From Pseudomonadota bacterium (GTDB lineage: Bacteria > Pseudomonadota > Alphaproteobacteria > Sphingomonadales > Sphingomonadaceae): DNA of 64,000 bases. Made by a program: the position numbers and the translations under genes. How positions within the stretch are numbered: position 1 is the first letter of the stretch; every line of letters starts with the position of its first letter. The DNA lies in the NCBI GenBank assembly GCA_021847605.1, contig JAJZQN010000005.1:1-64000 (forward strand). Direction: 5' to 3'. Positions 17,774-26,409 of the stretch are shown in pieces. Below the pieces are notes generated by a model, which had not been told where the DNA came from, made no database searches, and saw only the letters and a list, made by a program, of their open reading frames with translations.

Positions 17774-18730
17774 ATGGAAAACAGAGGGCATGACGCAGCG
17801 AAGGCGCAATATCGGCTCGATTGGGTCGATGTCGCGCGCGGCATCGGCATTGTGGCGGTGGTGATCGGCCATGTGTGGACGCGCGGCGGGCTGCGCGACG
17901 CCATGTATAGTTTCCATATGCCGCTCTTCTTCCTGCTGTCGGGCCTGCTCTCGCGGCCGCAGCCCGCGTGGCGTTTTACCCGGCGTCAGCTTGCCACGCA
18001 GATGCGGCCCTATGCTGCCTTCCTGCTTCTGTTGATTCTGGTGGATCAGATCGTCGAGCCGCTGAAGGGCGGGCGTCCGATATTTCATCAATGGCCGCAG
18101 GATATGTTGCCCATCCTGCTGGGCGGCACATGGCTGCGCGGTCCCTATACGATCTTCTGGTTCGTGCCGTGCCTGATGGTGGCGCGCATCCTGTTTAACC
18201 TGGCGTTGCTGCGCTGGCCCGATCCGCTGGATCGTCGCTGGGTCTGGCTGTTGTTGCCCTTCATGCTGCTGGCCTATGCGGTCGGAGTCTGGTTTCATGT
18301 GTCGCCGCTCGGCCTGCTCAGCGTGCCGATGGCCGTCCTGCTGCTGTGGATCGGCGCCGCATGGCAGCATGTTCGCTGGCACAATGGCATGATCGCGCCG
18401 CTGGCGGCTCTGGCGCTGGTCGGGCTTTGCGGCATGGCCCCCACGCTCAATATGAAGGTGGCCGATTATGGCTGGCCGATCCTGTCGATCGTATCCGCCA
18501 TCGCCACGTCGATTCTGTTGATGCGCCTGTCAGCGCGGATCGCGCCCTTTGCGACGCCCTTTGCATGGCTGGGGCGGGCATCGCTGGTCATCATGTATCT
18601 GCATGTGGCGATCATCCATTATGGTTCGCCCTATATCGACAAACCATCGTTGTTGATCGCCGCCCTGCTGGCGCCGTTCGCCCTCTATCACCTCATAAGG
18701 GCGACGCCGCTGCGCCGCATATTCCTTTAG
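17774..18730 (+). CDS. acyltransferase family 3 membrane protein
   Basis: 318-aa integral membrane protein with about ten helices. The N-terminal block RLDWVDVARGIGIVAVVIGHVW contains the Arg and His conserved in acyltransferase 3 proteins, which move acetyl, succinyl or other acyl groups onto sugars and lipids (OpgC, OafA, exopolysaccharide acetylases). FHMPLFFLLSGLL is also typical. ATG 17774 is preferred over GTG 17765 because GGAG at 17767-17770 serves as its ribosome-binding site. The substrate is unknown. Confidence 0.85.
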   Translation: MENRGHDAAKAQYRLDWVDVARGIGIVAVVIGHVWTRGGLRDAMYSFHMPLFFLLSGLLSRPQPAWRFTRRQLATQMRPYAAFLLLLILVDQIVEPLKGGRPIFHQWPQDMLPILLGGTWLRGPYTIFWFVPCLMVARILFNLALLRWPDPLDRRWVWLLLPFMLLAYAVGVWFHVSPLGLLSVPMAVLLLWIGAAWQHVRWHNGMIAPLAALALVGLCGMAPTLNMKVADYGWPILSIVSAIATSILLMRLSARIAPFATPFAWLGRASLVIMYLHVAIIHYGSPYIDKPSLLIAALLAPFALYHLIRATPLRRIFL

Positions 18731-18747
18731 GCCTTGCCACCTACCCC

Positions 18748-18819
18748 CGTTCGCTTCGAGCGAAGTCGAGAAGCGTATGGCCCCGTGCAGTCGTTTCTCG
18801 ACCGCGCTCGAAACGAACG
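18748..18819. repeat. palindromic sphingomonad repeat, copy 1 (acyltransferase/pyrF gap)
   Basis: The arms at 18748-18775 and 18792-18819 are near-perfect reverse complements built on GTTTCGAGCGAAGTCGAG. The copy lies between tail-to-tail genes and could act as a bidirectional terminator or REP-like element. Related copies lie at 27741-27810 and 51981-52043. Confidence 0.85.
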
Positions 18820-18832
18820 GTTGTGTTCGCCG

Positions 18833-19507
18833 TTACAGAGTCGCCTCGATCTCACGCGCGGCCTGATCGGGATTTTCGGCGAGGCTGATCGGCCGTCCCA
18901 CCACCAGCATGGACGCGCCGCGATCCAGCGCTTCGCGCGGCGTCACCGCACGCTTCTGATCGCCCAGCGCGCCGCCGGCCGGGCGCACGCCCGGCACCAC
19001 GAAATAGCCGTCGGGCCAGGCTGCCTTTGCAATGGCAACTTCCTCGCCGGAACAGACGATGCCGTCCAGCCCTGCGCTATGCGCCAGATCGGCGAGGCGA
19101 CGGACCTGATCTTCCGCCTTGCCGCCCACGCCGATGTCGAGCAGGTCGCCATCGTCCAGGCTGGTCAATACGGTCACGGCAACCACCTTGGTCTTCGCGC
19201 CTGCCGCCGCCTTCGCATCCTCCAGCATGGCGCGTCCGCCCGCCGCATGGACGGTCAGCACCGCGGGCTCCAGCACATGCAGCGACTGCACCGCCTTCGC
19301 CACCGTATTGGGAATGTCGTGCAGTTTTAGGTCGAGAAAGATCGGCAGGCCGACTTTCATCATCTCATGCACGCCATGATGACCATTGGCGCAGAAAAAT
19401 TCGAGGCCCAGCTTCAGCCCGCCGACATGATGGCGCACCTGTCGCGCCAGTTCCTGCGCTTTGGTAAGGTCCGGGGTGTCGATGGCGACATAGATCGGGC
19501 TGGTCAT
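18833..19507 (-). CDS. pyrF: orotidine 5'-phosphate decarboxylase
   Basis: 224-aa enzyme converting OMP to UMP, the last step of pyrimidine synthesis. The DxKxxD catalytic array is in FLDLKLHDIPNTV. GLKLGLEFF precedes it, and the phosphate-binding end is VVPGVRPAGG with MLVVGRPIS. ATG 19507 overlaps the stop of the upstream LapA-like gene (ATGA), so they are coupled. The longer open frame to 19741 is not needed. The length fits the bacterial family. Confidence 0.95.
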   Translation of the reverse strand: MTSPIYVAIDTPDLTKAQELARQVRHHVGGLKLGLEFFCANGHHGVHEMMKVGLPIFLDLKLHDIPNTVAKAVQSLHVLEPAVLTVHAAGGRAMLEDAKAAAGAKTKVVAVTVLTSLDDGDLLDIGVGGKAEDQVRRLADLAHSAGLDGIVCSGEEVAIAKAAWPDGYFVVPGVRPAGGALGDQKRAVTPREALDRGASMLVVGRPISLAENPDQAAREIEATL

Positions 19508-19839
19508 GCTTGTCCTGCGGGGGAAAGAGGAAGGGGTGTTTCGGCCACCGGCCCAGCCGGCATATCCGGCGCTGGCACGGTCGCCGACGTCGCGGCGGTC
19601 AGCGCCCGCTCCGCGCTGTCCAGCCGTCGCTTCATGCGCCAGCGCGTGGCCCGCGCCATGATCCAGAAGGGCAGGGCGCCCAACAGGAATGCACCGATCA
19701 ACAGGACCGGCAATTTGGTTTCCATCACCAGATCGCCCCACAGGCGTACCGTCACCGGGACATAGTTCGCCATGCAGAAGAAGGCGAGAGCGAGGGCGAT
19801 GACGACCCAGAAGGCCGTTCGCAGGAATTGCATCGGCAT
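19504..19839 (-). CDS. LapA-like (DUF1049) inner-membrane protein
   Basis: 111-aa protein with two membrane helices (TAFWVVIALALAFFCMA, then LPVLLIGAFLLGALPFWIM) separated by NYVPVTVRLWG, followed by a basic helix and a Pro/Ala-rich tail. This is the lipopolysaccharide assembly protein A/DUF1049 layout. It is immediately upstream of pyrF with a 4-nt overlap, a pairing common in alphaproteobacteria. The exact role is not known from the sequence. Confidence 0.8.
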   Translation of the reverse strand: MPMQFLRTAFWVVIALALAFFCMANYVPVTVRLWGDLVMETKLPVLLIGAFLLGALPFWIMARATRWRMKRRLDSAERALTAATSATVPAPDMPAGPVAETPLPLSPAGQA

Positions 19840-19866
19840 GTCCTCTTGCTGCGGTTGAAGGACAGC

Positions 19867-20739
19867 TTAGGCGATCCCGGCGGATTTCGGAAGGGCAGGA
19901 TCGCTTTTGGCAACAGTGATGCTCATGGACAGGCTGCGCGTGGCACCGGGGGGCAGCATTTCCATGCCTTCGCGCCGGTTGATGGCGTCGGGCATATGGC
20001 TCACGGGTTCTAAGCAGAAAAAGGCTTCACCGGGCGGACGATAAACATGCAGCCAGGGCGCACCGCGCGCTTCCAGCGCCAGCCTGTACCCATCGCCACG
20101 CATCACGACGGCCCGGCCATCCCATCCGCCATAGGCATTATCGACCAGATGATCGCCACGCACCGCCGCGCTGCCTGACCAGTCGCCCAGCGCATCGGCT
20201 GGCGCGAGCGTCTTCGGCAGCATGTCCTCGCTCGACAGCCACAGGCCGGTCGCCTGAAACCGCAGTTGCGTCGCTTCGTCCAACAGGAAATAGGGGTGAA
20301 AGCCAAGGCCGACCGGCGCATCCTTGGCGGACAGGTTGGTCATCGACAGGGTCAGCGTCAGCCGGTTGCTGGTGACGATGGCATATTGCTGCGCGCTGAA
20401 ATCCCACGGCCAGCGTGCATCGGGATGATGGTCCAGCGTCATGCGCAGCGCATTGTCGCTCCGCTCGCTGACCTGCCATTCCGCCTGCCAGCCATGGCCA
20501 TGGATGCTGTGGGGATGATCGCCGAAATTCAGCGGCAATTGATGGCTGATGCCGTCCACGCTGAACTGACCATCCGCAATGCGATTGGCATAGGGGACCA
20601 GTGGAAAGCTGGCCATGTTCAGCGGATCGGCCTCATCGGCGGAGGCCCGGCGCATCAGGTCGATGCCATCGACCGACAGTGACAGCATCGAACCGCCGAT
20701 GGCGGGCGAAAAGGCCGTTTCCAGCCCTCCCGCCCGCAA
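19867..20739 (-). CDS. aldose 1-epimerase (xylose mutarotase candidate)
   Basis: 290-aa galactose mutarotase-like enzyme interconverting alpha and beta anomers. PLVPYANRIADG, HSIHGHGWQAEW (catalytic His) and VGLGFHPYFLLD are conserved, with Glu in CLEPVSHMPDAIN as the likely base. It is the last gene of the xylX-xylB-xylC-transporter operon, so it probably prepares the xylose anomer for the dehydrogenase. There is no ATG near the N-terminus; TTG 20739 is the best start and lies 17 nt after the transporter stop. Confidence 0.85.
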   Translation of the reverse strand: MRAGGLETAFSPAIGGSMLSLSVDGIDLMRRASADEADPLNMASFPLVPYANRIADGQFSVDGISHQLPLNFGDHPHSIHGHGWQAEWQVSERSDNALRMTLDHHPDARWPWDFSAQQYAIVTSNRLTLTLSMTNLSAKDAPVGLGFHPYFLLDEATQLRFQATGLWLSSEDMLPKTLAPADALGDWSGSAAVRGDHLVDNAYGGWDGRAVVMRGDGYRLALEARGAPWLHVYRPPGEAFFCLEPVSHMPDAINRREGMEMLPPGATRSLSMSITVAKSDPALPKSAGIA

Positions 20740-20756
20740 TATGACAGGTGCCTGGC

Positions 20757-22169
20757 TCAGCCGACCATATCCTCAAGCTCGCGGCCCTTCGTTTCATGCA
20801 CCAGCGCACGGACGAAGAAGAAGGAGATGGCCGCAAAGATGGCATAGCCGACATAGGTGACGGTCAGGCCCGGCGACACCGCCAGCGATGGGAAGCTGAC
20901 GGAGATCAGCGCATTGGCGATCCACTGGGCAAAGCCCGACACCGCCAGACCCGATCCGCGGATCTGGTTGGGGAACATTTCGCCCAGCATCACCCACATG
21001 ATCGGACCCCAGCTCATGTTGAAGAACACGGTGAAGAGGTTGGCGGCGACCAGCGCGATGACGCCATTATTGCCCGGCAGGCTGACGGCGCCGCTCGCAT
21101 CGGTGATGGCGGTGGAGAAAGCCCATGCCACCGTCGCCAGCGTCACGGCCATGCCGGCCGATCCGATCAGCAACAGCGGTTTGCGTCCGATCCTGTCGAC
21201 CAGCGCGATCGTGGCAAGGCATGCGCCGATCGACAGCACGCCGGAGAGGATGTTGATTTGCAGGGCATAATCTTCGGAAAAGCCGACGGCTTCCCACAAT
21301 GTCGCGCCATAATAAAAAACGACGTTGATGCCGACCAGCTGCTGGAACACGGCCAGGCCGATGCCCGTCCACACGATGGGGCGGATCTTGCCGCTCGTCT
21401 TGTCGATCAGGTCCGACAGTTTCGGACGATGCTGGTCGGCCGACAGGCTGGCGCGGATTTCGGCGACCTTGCGCGTGGCTGTGGCTTCGCCGAACAGGCG
21501 GGTCAGCACGGCATGGGCACGCTCATCCTGTCCGCGCGCCACCAGATAGCGGGGGCTTTCCGGGATGACGAGCAACGCAAGGAAATAGATGGCGGCCGGG
21601 ATCGCCTGAAGCCAGAACATCCAGCGCCATGCCGGATAGTCCAGCCACAGCGGCGCGGTGGAACCACCGGCATAGCGGGCCAGCACGAAATTGGCGACGA
21701 ACGCGCCGGTCAGGCCGGAAATGATCATCACCTGCTGCACCGACGACAGTCGTCCGCGCACATTGGCCGGAGTGACTTCGGAAATATAGACCGGCGAAAT
21801 GACGCTGGCTGCGCCCACGCCCAGACCGCCGATGATGCGTGCAAAGATGAACACGGCCGATGCACTGGCCGCGCCCGCCATCAACGCGCTGACAAGGAAG
21901 AGGATGGCGGCCAGCATCATGACGCCGCGTCGACCGATCAGGTCGGCCATGCGCCCGGCCAGGAATGCGCCGATCGACGATCCGACCAGAATGGCGCCGA
22001 CATTGATGCCGATGCCCAACTTGCCCAGATCAAAGGCGCTTTCCAGCCCCTTCTGCGTGCCGTTGATGACACCCGAGTCGTACCCGAACATGAAACCGCC
22101 GATGGTCGCGACCGCAACGATCGCGGCGATAAAGGCCATATTGACCTTTTCCGCGCTCCCCTCACTCAT
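20757..22169 (-). CDS. sugar porter family MFS transporter (D-xylose import candidate)
   Basis: 470-aa twelve-helix sugar porter of the XylE/GalP type. Family motifs are FMFGYDSGVINGT in helix 1, GRMADLIGRRG, VYISEVTPANVRGRL, IPESPRYLVARG, QQLVGINVVFYYG, VDRIGRKPLLLIG and ETKGRELEDM. Its place between xylC and the mutarotase in a Weimberg-pathway operon points to proton-coupled xylose (or arabinose) uptake; specificity is inferred from context. It lies 30 nt after the xylC stop. Confidence 0.9.
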   Translation of the reverse strand: MSEGSAEKVNMAFIAAIVAVATIGGFMFGYDSGVINGTQKGLESAFDLGKLGIGINVGAILVGSSIGAFLAGRMADLIGRRGVMMLAAILFLVSALMAGAASASAVFIFARIIGGLGVGAASVISPVYISEVTPANVRGRLSSVQQVMIISGLTGAFVANFVLARYAGGSTAPLWLDYPAWRWMFWLQAIPAAIYFLALLVIPESPRYLVARGQDERAHAVLTRLFGEATATRKVAEIRASLSADQHRPKLSDLIDKTSGKIRPIVWTGIGLAVFQQLVGINVVFYYGATLWEAVGFSEDYALQINILSGVLSIGACLATIALVDRIGRKPLLLIGSAGMAVTLATVAWAFSTAITDASGAVSLPGNNGVIALVAANLFTVFFNMSWGPIMWVMLGEMFPNQIRGSGLAVSGFAQWIANALISVSFPSLAVSPGLTVTYVGYAIFAAISFFFVRALVHETKGRELEDMVG

Positions 22170-22199
22170 CCTACTATCCTTCCGCTCTTCTCTATCTGC

Positions 22200-23075
22200 T
22201 TATATCGTCGCTACATGCCCCGGCAGTCCAGCGACGCCGGGGTCGAACGCAAACAGATCGCCTGCCAGCGATTGACTTGTCAACGCTGTCATGTCTAGTC
22301 CCTTGCGCGCCGTCGTGGCATAGGCGGTGGTCAGGTCGTCCCCGCCAAAGGCGATTTTGGTAATGTTCGCCACCGGGAAGCGGATTTCGCGCATCAACTG
22401 CCCGGCGGGGTCGTATCGGCGTACCGCCCATCCGCCGAACAGGCCGGTCCACAGACATCCTTCGGCATCCACGGTCGGGCCATCAGGATAACCGGCATCT
22501 TCTTCGATTCTCGCGAACAGGCGCGTATTGCCGACCGTTCCGTCGGGCGCGACATCGGTGCGCCAGATACGCTTGCCCAGCGTGTCGGTATGATAAAGGA
22601 TCTTGCCATCGGGCGAGAGGGCAGGGCCGTTGGTAATGGAGACTGCGGGCAATCCGGCTTCGGCACAGACACCCTTGTGGAAACGGTAGAAATAGCCGCT
22701 ATCGGCTTCCTCCGCATCGTCCATCGATCCGAACCATAGCGCGCCGTCCGGTCCGACGCAGGCATCGTTCTGACGATTGCCGGGCATATGTCCTTCGGGT
22801 GCGTGGATCAGCGTGAAACTGCCCCGCGCGGGATCGAACCGATGCACGCCGCTTTGCAGGCCGACCGCGAACAGGCCGTCGTTGGTCGGCACGATCCAGC
22901 CGACCTGTCCCGGCGCGGCCCAGCTACGCCCCACGTCCAGCGCAGGGTCGTACCGGTGAATGCGATGGCCCTTGATGTCCACGAACCACAGGGCGGCTTC
23001 GCGCGCGACCCAGATCGGCCCTTCGCCCAGCGTCGCGCCGACCGACAGCACGGATTGCGGCATGTCGGTCGTCAT
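22200..23075 (-). CDS. xylC: D-xylono-lactonase (SMP-30/gluconolactonase family)
   Basis: 291-aa six-bladed propeller lactonase. Metal-site residues are in GATLGEGPIWV, NRQNDACVGPDG, ITNGPALSPDG and YPDGPTVDAEG. It should hydrolyse xylonolactone made by the adjacent xylose dehydrogenase. The order with xylB and xylX and its similarity to Caulobacter XylC, as I remember it, support this over gluconolactonase. ATG 23075 follows the xylB stop by one base, so the genes are coupled. Confidence 0.85.
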   Translation of the reverse strand: MTTDMPQSVLSVGATLGEGPIWVAREAALWFVDIKGHRIHRYDPALDVGRSWAAPGQVGWIVPTNDGLFAVGLQSGVHRFDPARGSFTLIHAPEGHMPGNRQNDACVGPDGALWFGSMDDAEEADSGYFYRFHKGVCAEAGLPAVSITNGPALSPDGKILYHTDTLGKRIWRTDVAPDGTVGNTRLFARIEEDAGYPDGPTVDAEGCLWTGLFGGWAVRRYDPAGQLMREIRFPVANITKIAFGGDDLTTAYATTARKGLDMTALTSQSLAGDLFAFDPGVAGLPGHVATI

Positions 23076-23076
23076 G

Positions 23077-23838
23077 TCAGCGCCAGCCGGCATCGATGAA
23101 ATAGTCATGGCCGGTGCAGTAACGCGCGTCGTCCGACGCCAGGAACAGCGCCAGCGCGGCGACGTCCACCGGCATGATGCGACCGTCCAGACATTGGGCG
23201 GCGACGATTTCCGCTTCACCCTCCGGCGTATACCATTTCATCTGGCGTGGCGTTTTCACATTGCCAGGGATGATGGTGTTCACGCGGATATTGTCGCGGC
23301 CAAGGTCGCGGGCCAGACTGCGGGTCAGTCCTTCGATCGCGGCCTTCGCCGTCTGGTACAGCGTTAGTTCGGGTAGGGCGAGGTGCCAGCTGATCGACCC
23401 GAAATTGATGATGACGCCGCCACCCGCGCGCTTCATCGACGGCGCGGCCGCCTGCGCCGCGAAGAACAGGTGGCGCAGGTTCACCGCCATGCGGTCGTCC
23501 CAATAAGCGGGCGTCACTTCGTCGATCGTATGACGATCGTCATTGGCGGCGTTGTTCACCAATATATCGATTCCGCCCAGGTCGGCCTCGACCTTGGTGA
23601 TCATCGCCTGCACCGCTTCTATGTCGCGCAAGTCGACATGGTGGAAGATTGGCGCAAAACTGGCCGTGGCGCTCAGTCGTTCGACCAGCGCTTTGCTTTC
23701 CGCTTCGGCAATATCGCAAAAAGCGACATGCGCGCCCTGTGCGACAAAGGCTTCGACCAGCCCTTCGCCGATGCCGCTGCCGCCACCGGAAATGAACACC
23801 TTCTTGCCCGACAGGCTGGGATAGATGGCCCCGCTCAT
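23077..23838 (-). CDS. xylB: D-xylose 1-dehydrogenase (NAD+, SDR family)
   Basis: 253-aa short-chain dehydrogenase oxidising D-xylose to xylonolactone. The NAD loop is SGGGSGIGEG, the catalytic Ser is in INFGSISWHL and Tyr/Lys in YQTAK. NDDRH, VNLRH, KWYTPEGEAEIVAAQCL and the C-terminus CTGHDYFIDAGWR agree nearly residue for residue with Caulobacter XylB as I recall it. Start ATG 23838 overlaps the xylX stop (ATGA). It is the second gene of the Weimberg operon. Confidence 0.93.
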   Translation of the reverse strand: MSGAIYPSLSGKKVFISGGGSGIGEGLVEAFVAQGAHVAFCDIAEAESKALVERLSATASFAPIFHHVDLRDIEAVQAMITKVEADLGGIDILVNNAANDDRHTIDEVTPAYWDDRMAVNLRHLFFAAQAAAPSMKRAGGGVIINFGSISWHLALPELTLYQTAKAAIEGLTRSLARDLGRDNIRVNTIIPGNVKTPRQMKWYTPEGEAEIVAAQCLDGRIMPVDVAALALFLASDDARYCTGHDYFIDAGWR

Positions 23839-24980
23839 GCCGACACGGCTTCCGGTGCGGTGGTCAGCAGGCCGCGCTGCGCCAGATTGGTCATCAGGGC
23901 GGTGATGCCGACGGTCCATGGCGCGGCATCCTTCGACGTCACGACGCGGTTGGTCAGCTTGCCCAGACGCGGCGTGGAAATGGCTACCACGTCGCCGACC
24001 TTGTGGGTAAAGCCACGACCCGGATCGTCACGATCCTGAACGGGCGCGAACAATGTGCCCAGGAACAGGGCGAAACCATCGGGATATTGATGTTCGGACA
24101 GGGTCTGGCGCACCAGTTCCAGCGGATCGCGGCTGATCTGGTTCATGCTGCTCGTCCCTTCCAGGCGATAGCCCTCCGGGCCGTCGATGGTCAGTTCGAC
24201 TTCGGCGGCGCGCACATCGTCGATGGTGAAGTCGCCGTCGAACAGGCGAATGAGCGGGCCGAGCGAGCAGGAGGCGTTATTGTCCTTCGCCTTGCCCAGC
24301 AGCAGGGCGGAGCGGCCTTCGAAATCGCGCAGATTGACGTCATTGCCCAGCGTCGCACCGATGGCGTTACCGGCTGCGTCGGCGATCAGGACGATTTCGG
24401 GTTCCGGGTTGTTCCAGGTCGAATCCGACCGGATGCCGATGTCCGCGCCTGCGCCCACCGTCGCCAGCACCGGCGCCTTGGTAAAGACTTCCGCGTCCGG
24501 GCCGATCGCGACTTCCAGATATTGCGACCATAGGCCGTCCTCGATCAGGGCGGCTTTCAGCGCAGCGGCTTCGGGCGAACCGGGGACGACCGCGCGAATG
24601 GAACCGCCGACCCGTTCTTCCAACCGTCCGCGAATGTCAGCGGCGGCGCTGGCATCGCCCCGCGCCCGTTCCTCGATCACGCGCTCGATGGCGGACAGGG
24701 CAAAGGTGACGCCGCATGCCTTGACGCATTGCAGGTCGACCGGGCTGAGCAGAGGCAGGTCCAGCGCCTCCAGCGCGCCCAGCGATACGCCGGCGTCGGC
24801 CGAAAGCGGCAGTTTTTCAACAAGCTGCGACAGGGTAGGGGCAACGCCGCTCATGTCATAGGCGATGCCGCCCGACACCAATATGGGCGACGGGCCGGCG
24901 CTCGTCTGAACGCGGCCAAGGAACAGGCCGGTGCGCCAGTCGGCGGGCAGGGCGTCAAGCAAGGAGAATTCCCCCGACAT
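23835..24980 (-). CDS. xylX: 2-keto-3-deoxy-D-xylonate dehydratase (fumarylacetoacetase fold)
   Basis: 381-aa Weimberg-pathway dehydratase giving 2-oxoglutarate semialdehyde. Blocks recalled from Caulobacter XylX are LLSPVDLQCVKACGVTFA, ERVIEERARGDA, EVAIGPDAEVFTK, WNNPEPEIVLI, GNDVNLRDFEGRSALLL and QDRDDPGRGFTHKVGD. The Glu/Asp residues in WNNPEPE are probable Mg ligands. Two tandem ATGs exist (24983 and 24980); the second is chosen because GGAG then sits 6 nt upstream. It is the first gene of a five-gene minus-strand operon, with a LacI-type operator about 30 nt upstream. Confidence 0.9.
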   Translation of the reverse strand: MSGEFSLLDALPADWRTGLFLGRVQTSAGPSPILVSGGIAYDMSGVAPTLSQLVEKLPLSADAGVSLGALEALDLPLLSPVDLQCVKACGVTFALSAIERVIEERARGDASAAADIRGRLEERVGGSIRAVVPGSPEAAALKAALIEDGLWSQYLEVAIGPDAEVFTKAPVLATVGAGADIGIRSDSTWNNPEPEIVLIADAAGNAIGATLGNDVNLRDFEGRSALLLGKAKDNNASCSLGPLIRLFDGDFTIDDVRAAEVELTIDGPEGYRLEGTSSMNQISRDPLELVRQTLSEHQYPDGFALFLGTLFAPVQDRDDPGRGFTHKVGDVVAISTPRLGKLTNRVVTSKDAAPWTVGITALMTNLAQRGLLTTAPEAVSA

Positions 24981-25008
24981 CATCTACTCCTAAAACATAA
25001 ACGGTTAT

Positions 25009-25022
25009 TGATAGCGCTACCA
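25009..25022 (-). promoter_or_regulatory. LacI-type operator upstream of xylX
   Basis: TGATAGCGCTACCA, a 14-bp near-palindrome centred on GCGC. On the minus strand a -35-like TTGACT (25046-25041) lies 18 nt upstream, so the operator overlaps the expected -10 region, a repressing position. It is identical to the site before the TonB receptor at 43495. Confidence 0.75.
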
Positions 25023-25080
25023 ACAGCGAACAGGGGCGCAAGTCAAGAGAGATTCTGCACATCCCGGATCGGCGATTTGG

Positions 25081-25139
25081 CGACCGTCGCGACGGTCGGT
25101 CACGCTGGATCGATCGCGCTACCCGACATATCTGTCGGG
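25081..25139. other. 18-bp perfect palindrome plus hairpin in the xylX upstream gap
   Basis: CGACCGTCGCGACGGTCG (25081-25098) is its own reverse complement. 23 nt further on, CCCGACA (25122-25128) pairs with TGTCGGG (25133-25139). Both lie in the roughly 280-nt region between xylX and the next small ORF, further upstream than the predicted xylX promoter. The role is unknown. Confidence 0.5.
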
Positions 25140-25262
25140 GAAGGGGGGCAGGAATTGGCCTGTCCTACATGGCCGCCCCATGGACATATTGTCCCAACCA
25201 TCCAAGCTGTTCGATCAATTGTGGTTTTCAATAGTTGCAGAAGGCGGTAATAAAATGTCAAA

Positions 25263-25595
25263 ATGTCCGGGAAAAGTGCGAAGCTAAGGAATAGAAGTCC
25301 AACTTTTACTGTCTATGCCGCCATCTTCGTCAGGCGGAGTGATCGCCGCTGCTCGTCTTTCATCTTTTCCGGGACGCGGCTTTGTTGCATAGACTCATCC
25401 CATCATGAGCAGACCCCAGCCAGCGCGCCCGAAACCGGCGTCGAACCCGCTACCGCCCCTGCCAACAGTGAAAAGGGCGATCTCGCCACGGCAGCCCGAA
25501 AGTCCGCCGGTAAGGGGATATGGATGGGGACGGCCGTCGGCATCGGTTCGGCGGCCATCGTCGCAGCGCTGCTTTATACCCGCAAACGCTCCTGA
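25263..25595 (+). CDS. small hypothetical membrane protein
   Basis: Open frame of 110 aa that I do not recognise. Only the last 60 residues look protein-like: an Ala/Pro/Glu-rich stretch, AARKSAGKGIWMG, one membrane helix (GTAVGIGSAAIVAALL) and a basic tail YTRKRS. The first 45 residues are Arg/Ser/Cys-rich and may be non-coding. If so, the true start is a downstream non-ATG codon or a frameshift is present; another frame has an ATG at 25405. The position in a long gap between xylX and the EF-hand gene gives no functional hint. Confidence 0.4.
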   Translation: MSGKSAKLRNRSPTFTVYAAIFVRRSDRRCSSFIFSGTRLCCIDSSHHEQTPASAPETGVEPATAPANSEKGDLATAARKSAGKGIWMGTAVGIGSAAIVAALLYTRKRS

Positions 25596-25653
25596 TGACG
25601 TCTGACCGGCCAGTCTCGCTGGCTTGGCGTTCTCGATAGGCGAACAAGAAGAA

Positions 25654-25685
25654 AGGGCGGCATGGCCTTCGCTCCATACCGCCCT
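25654..25685 (-). terminator. intrinsic terminator for the EF-hand gene
   Basis: AGGGCGGTATGG (minus strand, from 25685) pairs with CCATGCCGCCCT (to 25654), one G-U pair and an 8-nt loop, followed on the minus strand by a T-rich TTTCTTCTTG. It lies 60 nt past the EF-hand stop. Confidence 0.7.
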
Positions 25686-25747
25686 CTCGACGCGACCCTT
25701 GCGGGTTTCTGTCCTGCCCTTCGTGACTGGCAGGGAAATATTGTTCG

Positions 25748-26143
25748 TCAGGCGGCGCCACCGCTCAGATAGCTGATCAGTTCCGGCTTGCTGATGGAAC
25801 TGCTCTTGTCCTTGTCAGCGGTCGTAAAGGCGCCATTGGCCCAGGCCGTTACCTGTTCTGGCGGCAGGCTGCTGCCCGTCGCCTTCATTTCCTGATCCTT
25901 CAGCGCCACCATCCACCGCGAAAACTCGCCTTGGTCCAGTTGGCCATCGCTATTGGCGTCATAGGCCGGAAACTCGCTGTCGACGATCGATGCGACCGCC
26001 GTTGCCGGGTTGCCGGCCGAGTTACTGGCCGCCGCCGGTGTAGTAGACTGCGGTGCGGCATCCTGTGCGGGAGGTGCTGCTTCCTGAGCCGCCGCCGGTA
26101 CGGCCAGAGCCATCGCCGTCGTGAACATCAAAGTGCGGATCAT
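25748..26143 (-). CDS. exported EF-hand calcium-binding protein
   Basis: 131-aa protein with a signal peptide (MIRTLMFTTAMALAVPAAA), an Ala/Pro-rich linker and two EF-hand loops. The first, DANSDGQLDQGEF, is a full 12-residue loop with Glu at position 12. The second, DKDKSSSISKPEL, also keeps the ligand spacing. It is therefore a periplasmic or secreted Ca-binding protein of unknown partner, of a type common in sphingomonads. The upstream 266-nt gap to purB holds its promoter. Confidence 0.8.
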   Translation of the reverse strand: MIRTLMFTTAMALAVPAAAQEAAPPAQDAAPQSTTPAAASNSAGNPATAVASIVDSEFPAYDANSDGQLDQGEFSRWMVALKDQEMKATGSSLPPEQVTAWANGAFTTADKDKSSSISKPELISYLSGGAA

Positions 26144-26409
26144 TACAAACTCCTCATATGCGACCTTTTATGGGCGGCTCATCTATTGATGTAACCAGTC
26201 CATGAATTCGTGAAGTATTAAAGGGCGAGGGCGCCAATAGTTCCTGTGTTCCCAATCATCGTCATCATCTCGTCTTGGTAAACCATTCGCTTGGGCGAAT
26301 CCCCGGCCGCGACCGTTACGACAGCGGCGCAGCCACACCATTTGCCCCGGAGGGGCGACGCTGCTAGGCGGCGCGGCAACAGTCCACCCTCCAGCCGCAG
26401 GATTCGCCC

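Noticed and set aside
20748..22298. 516-aa plus-strand ORF opposite the sugar porter
   Set aside because: Strongly biased to Asp, Arg, His and Gln with no fold signature; the minus strand encodes all sugar-porter motifs.
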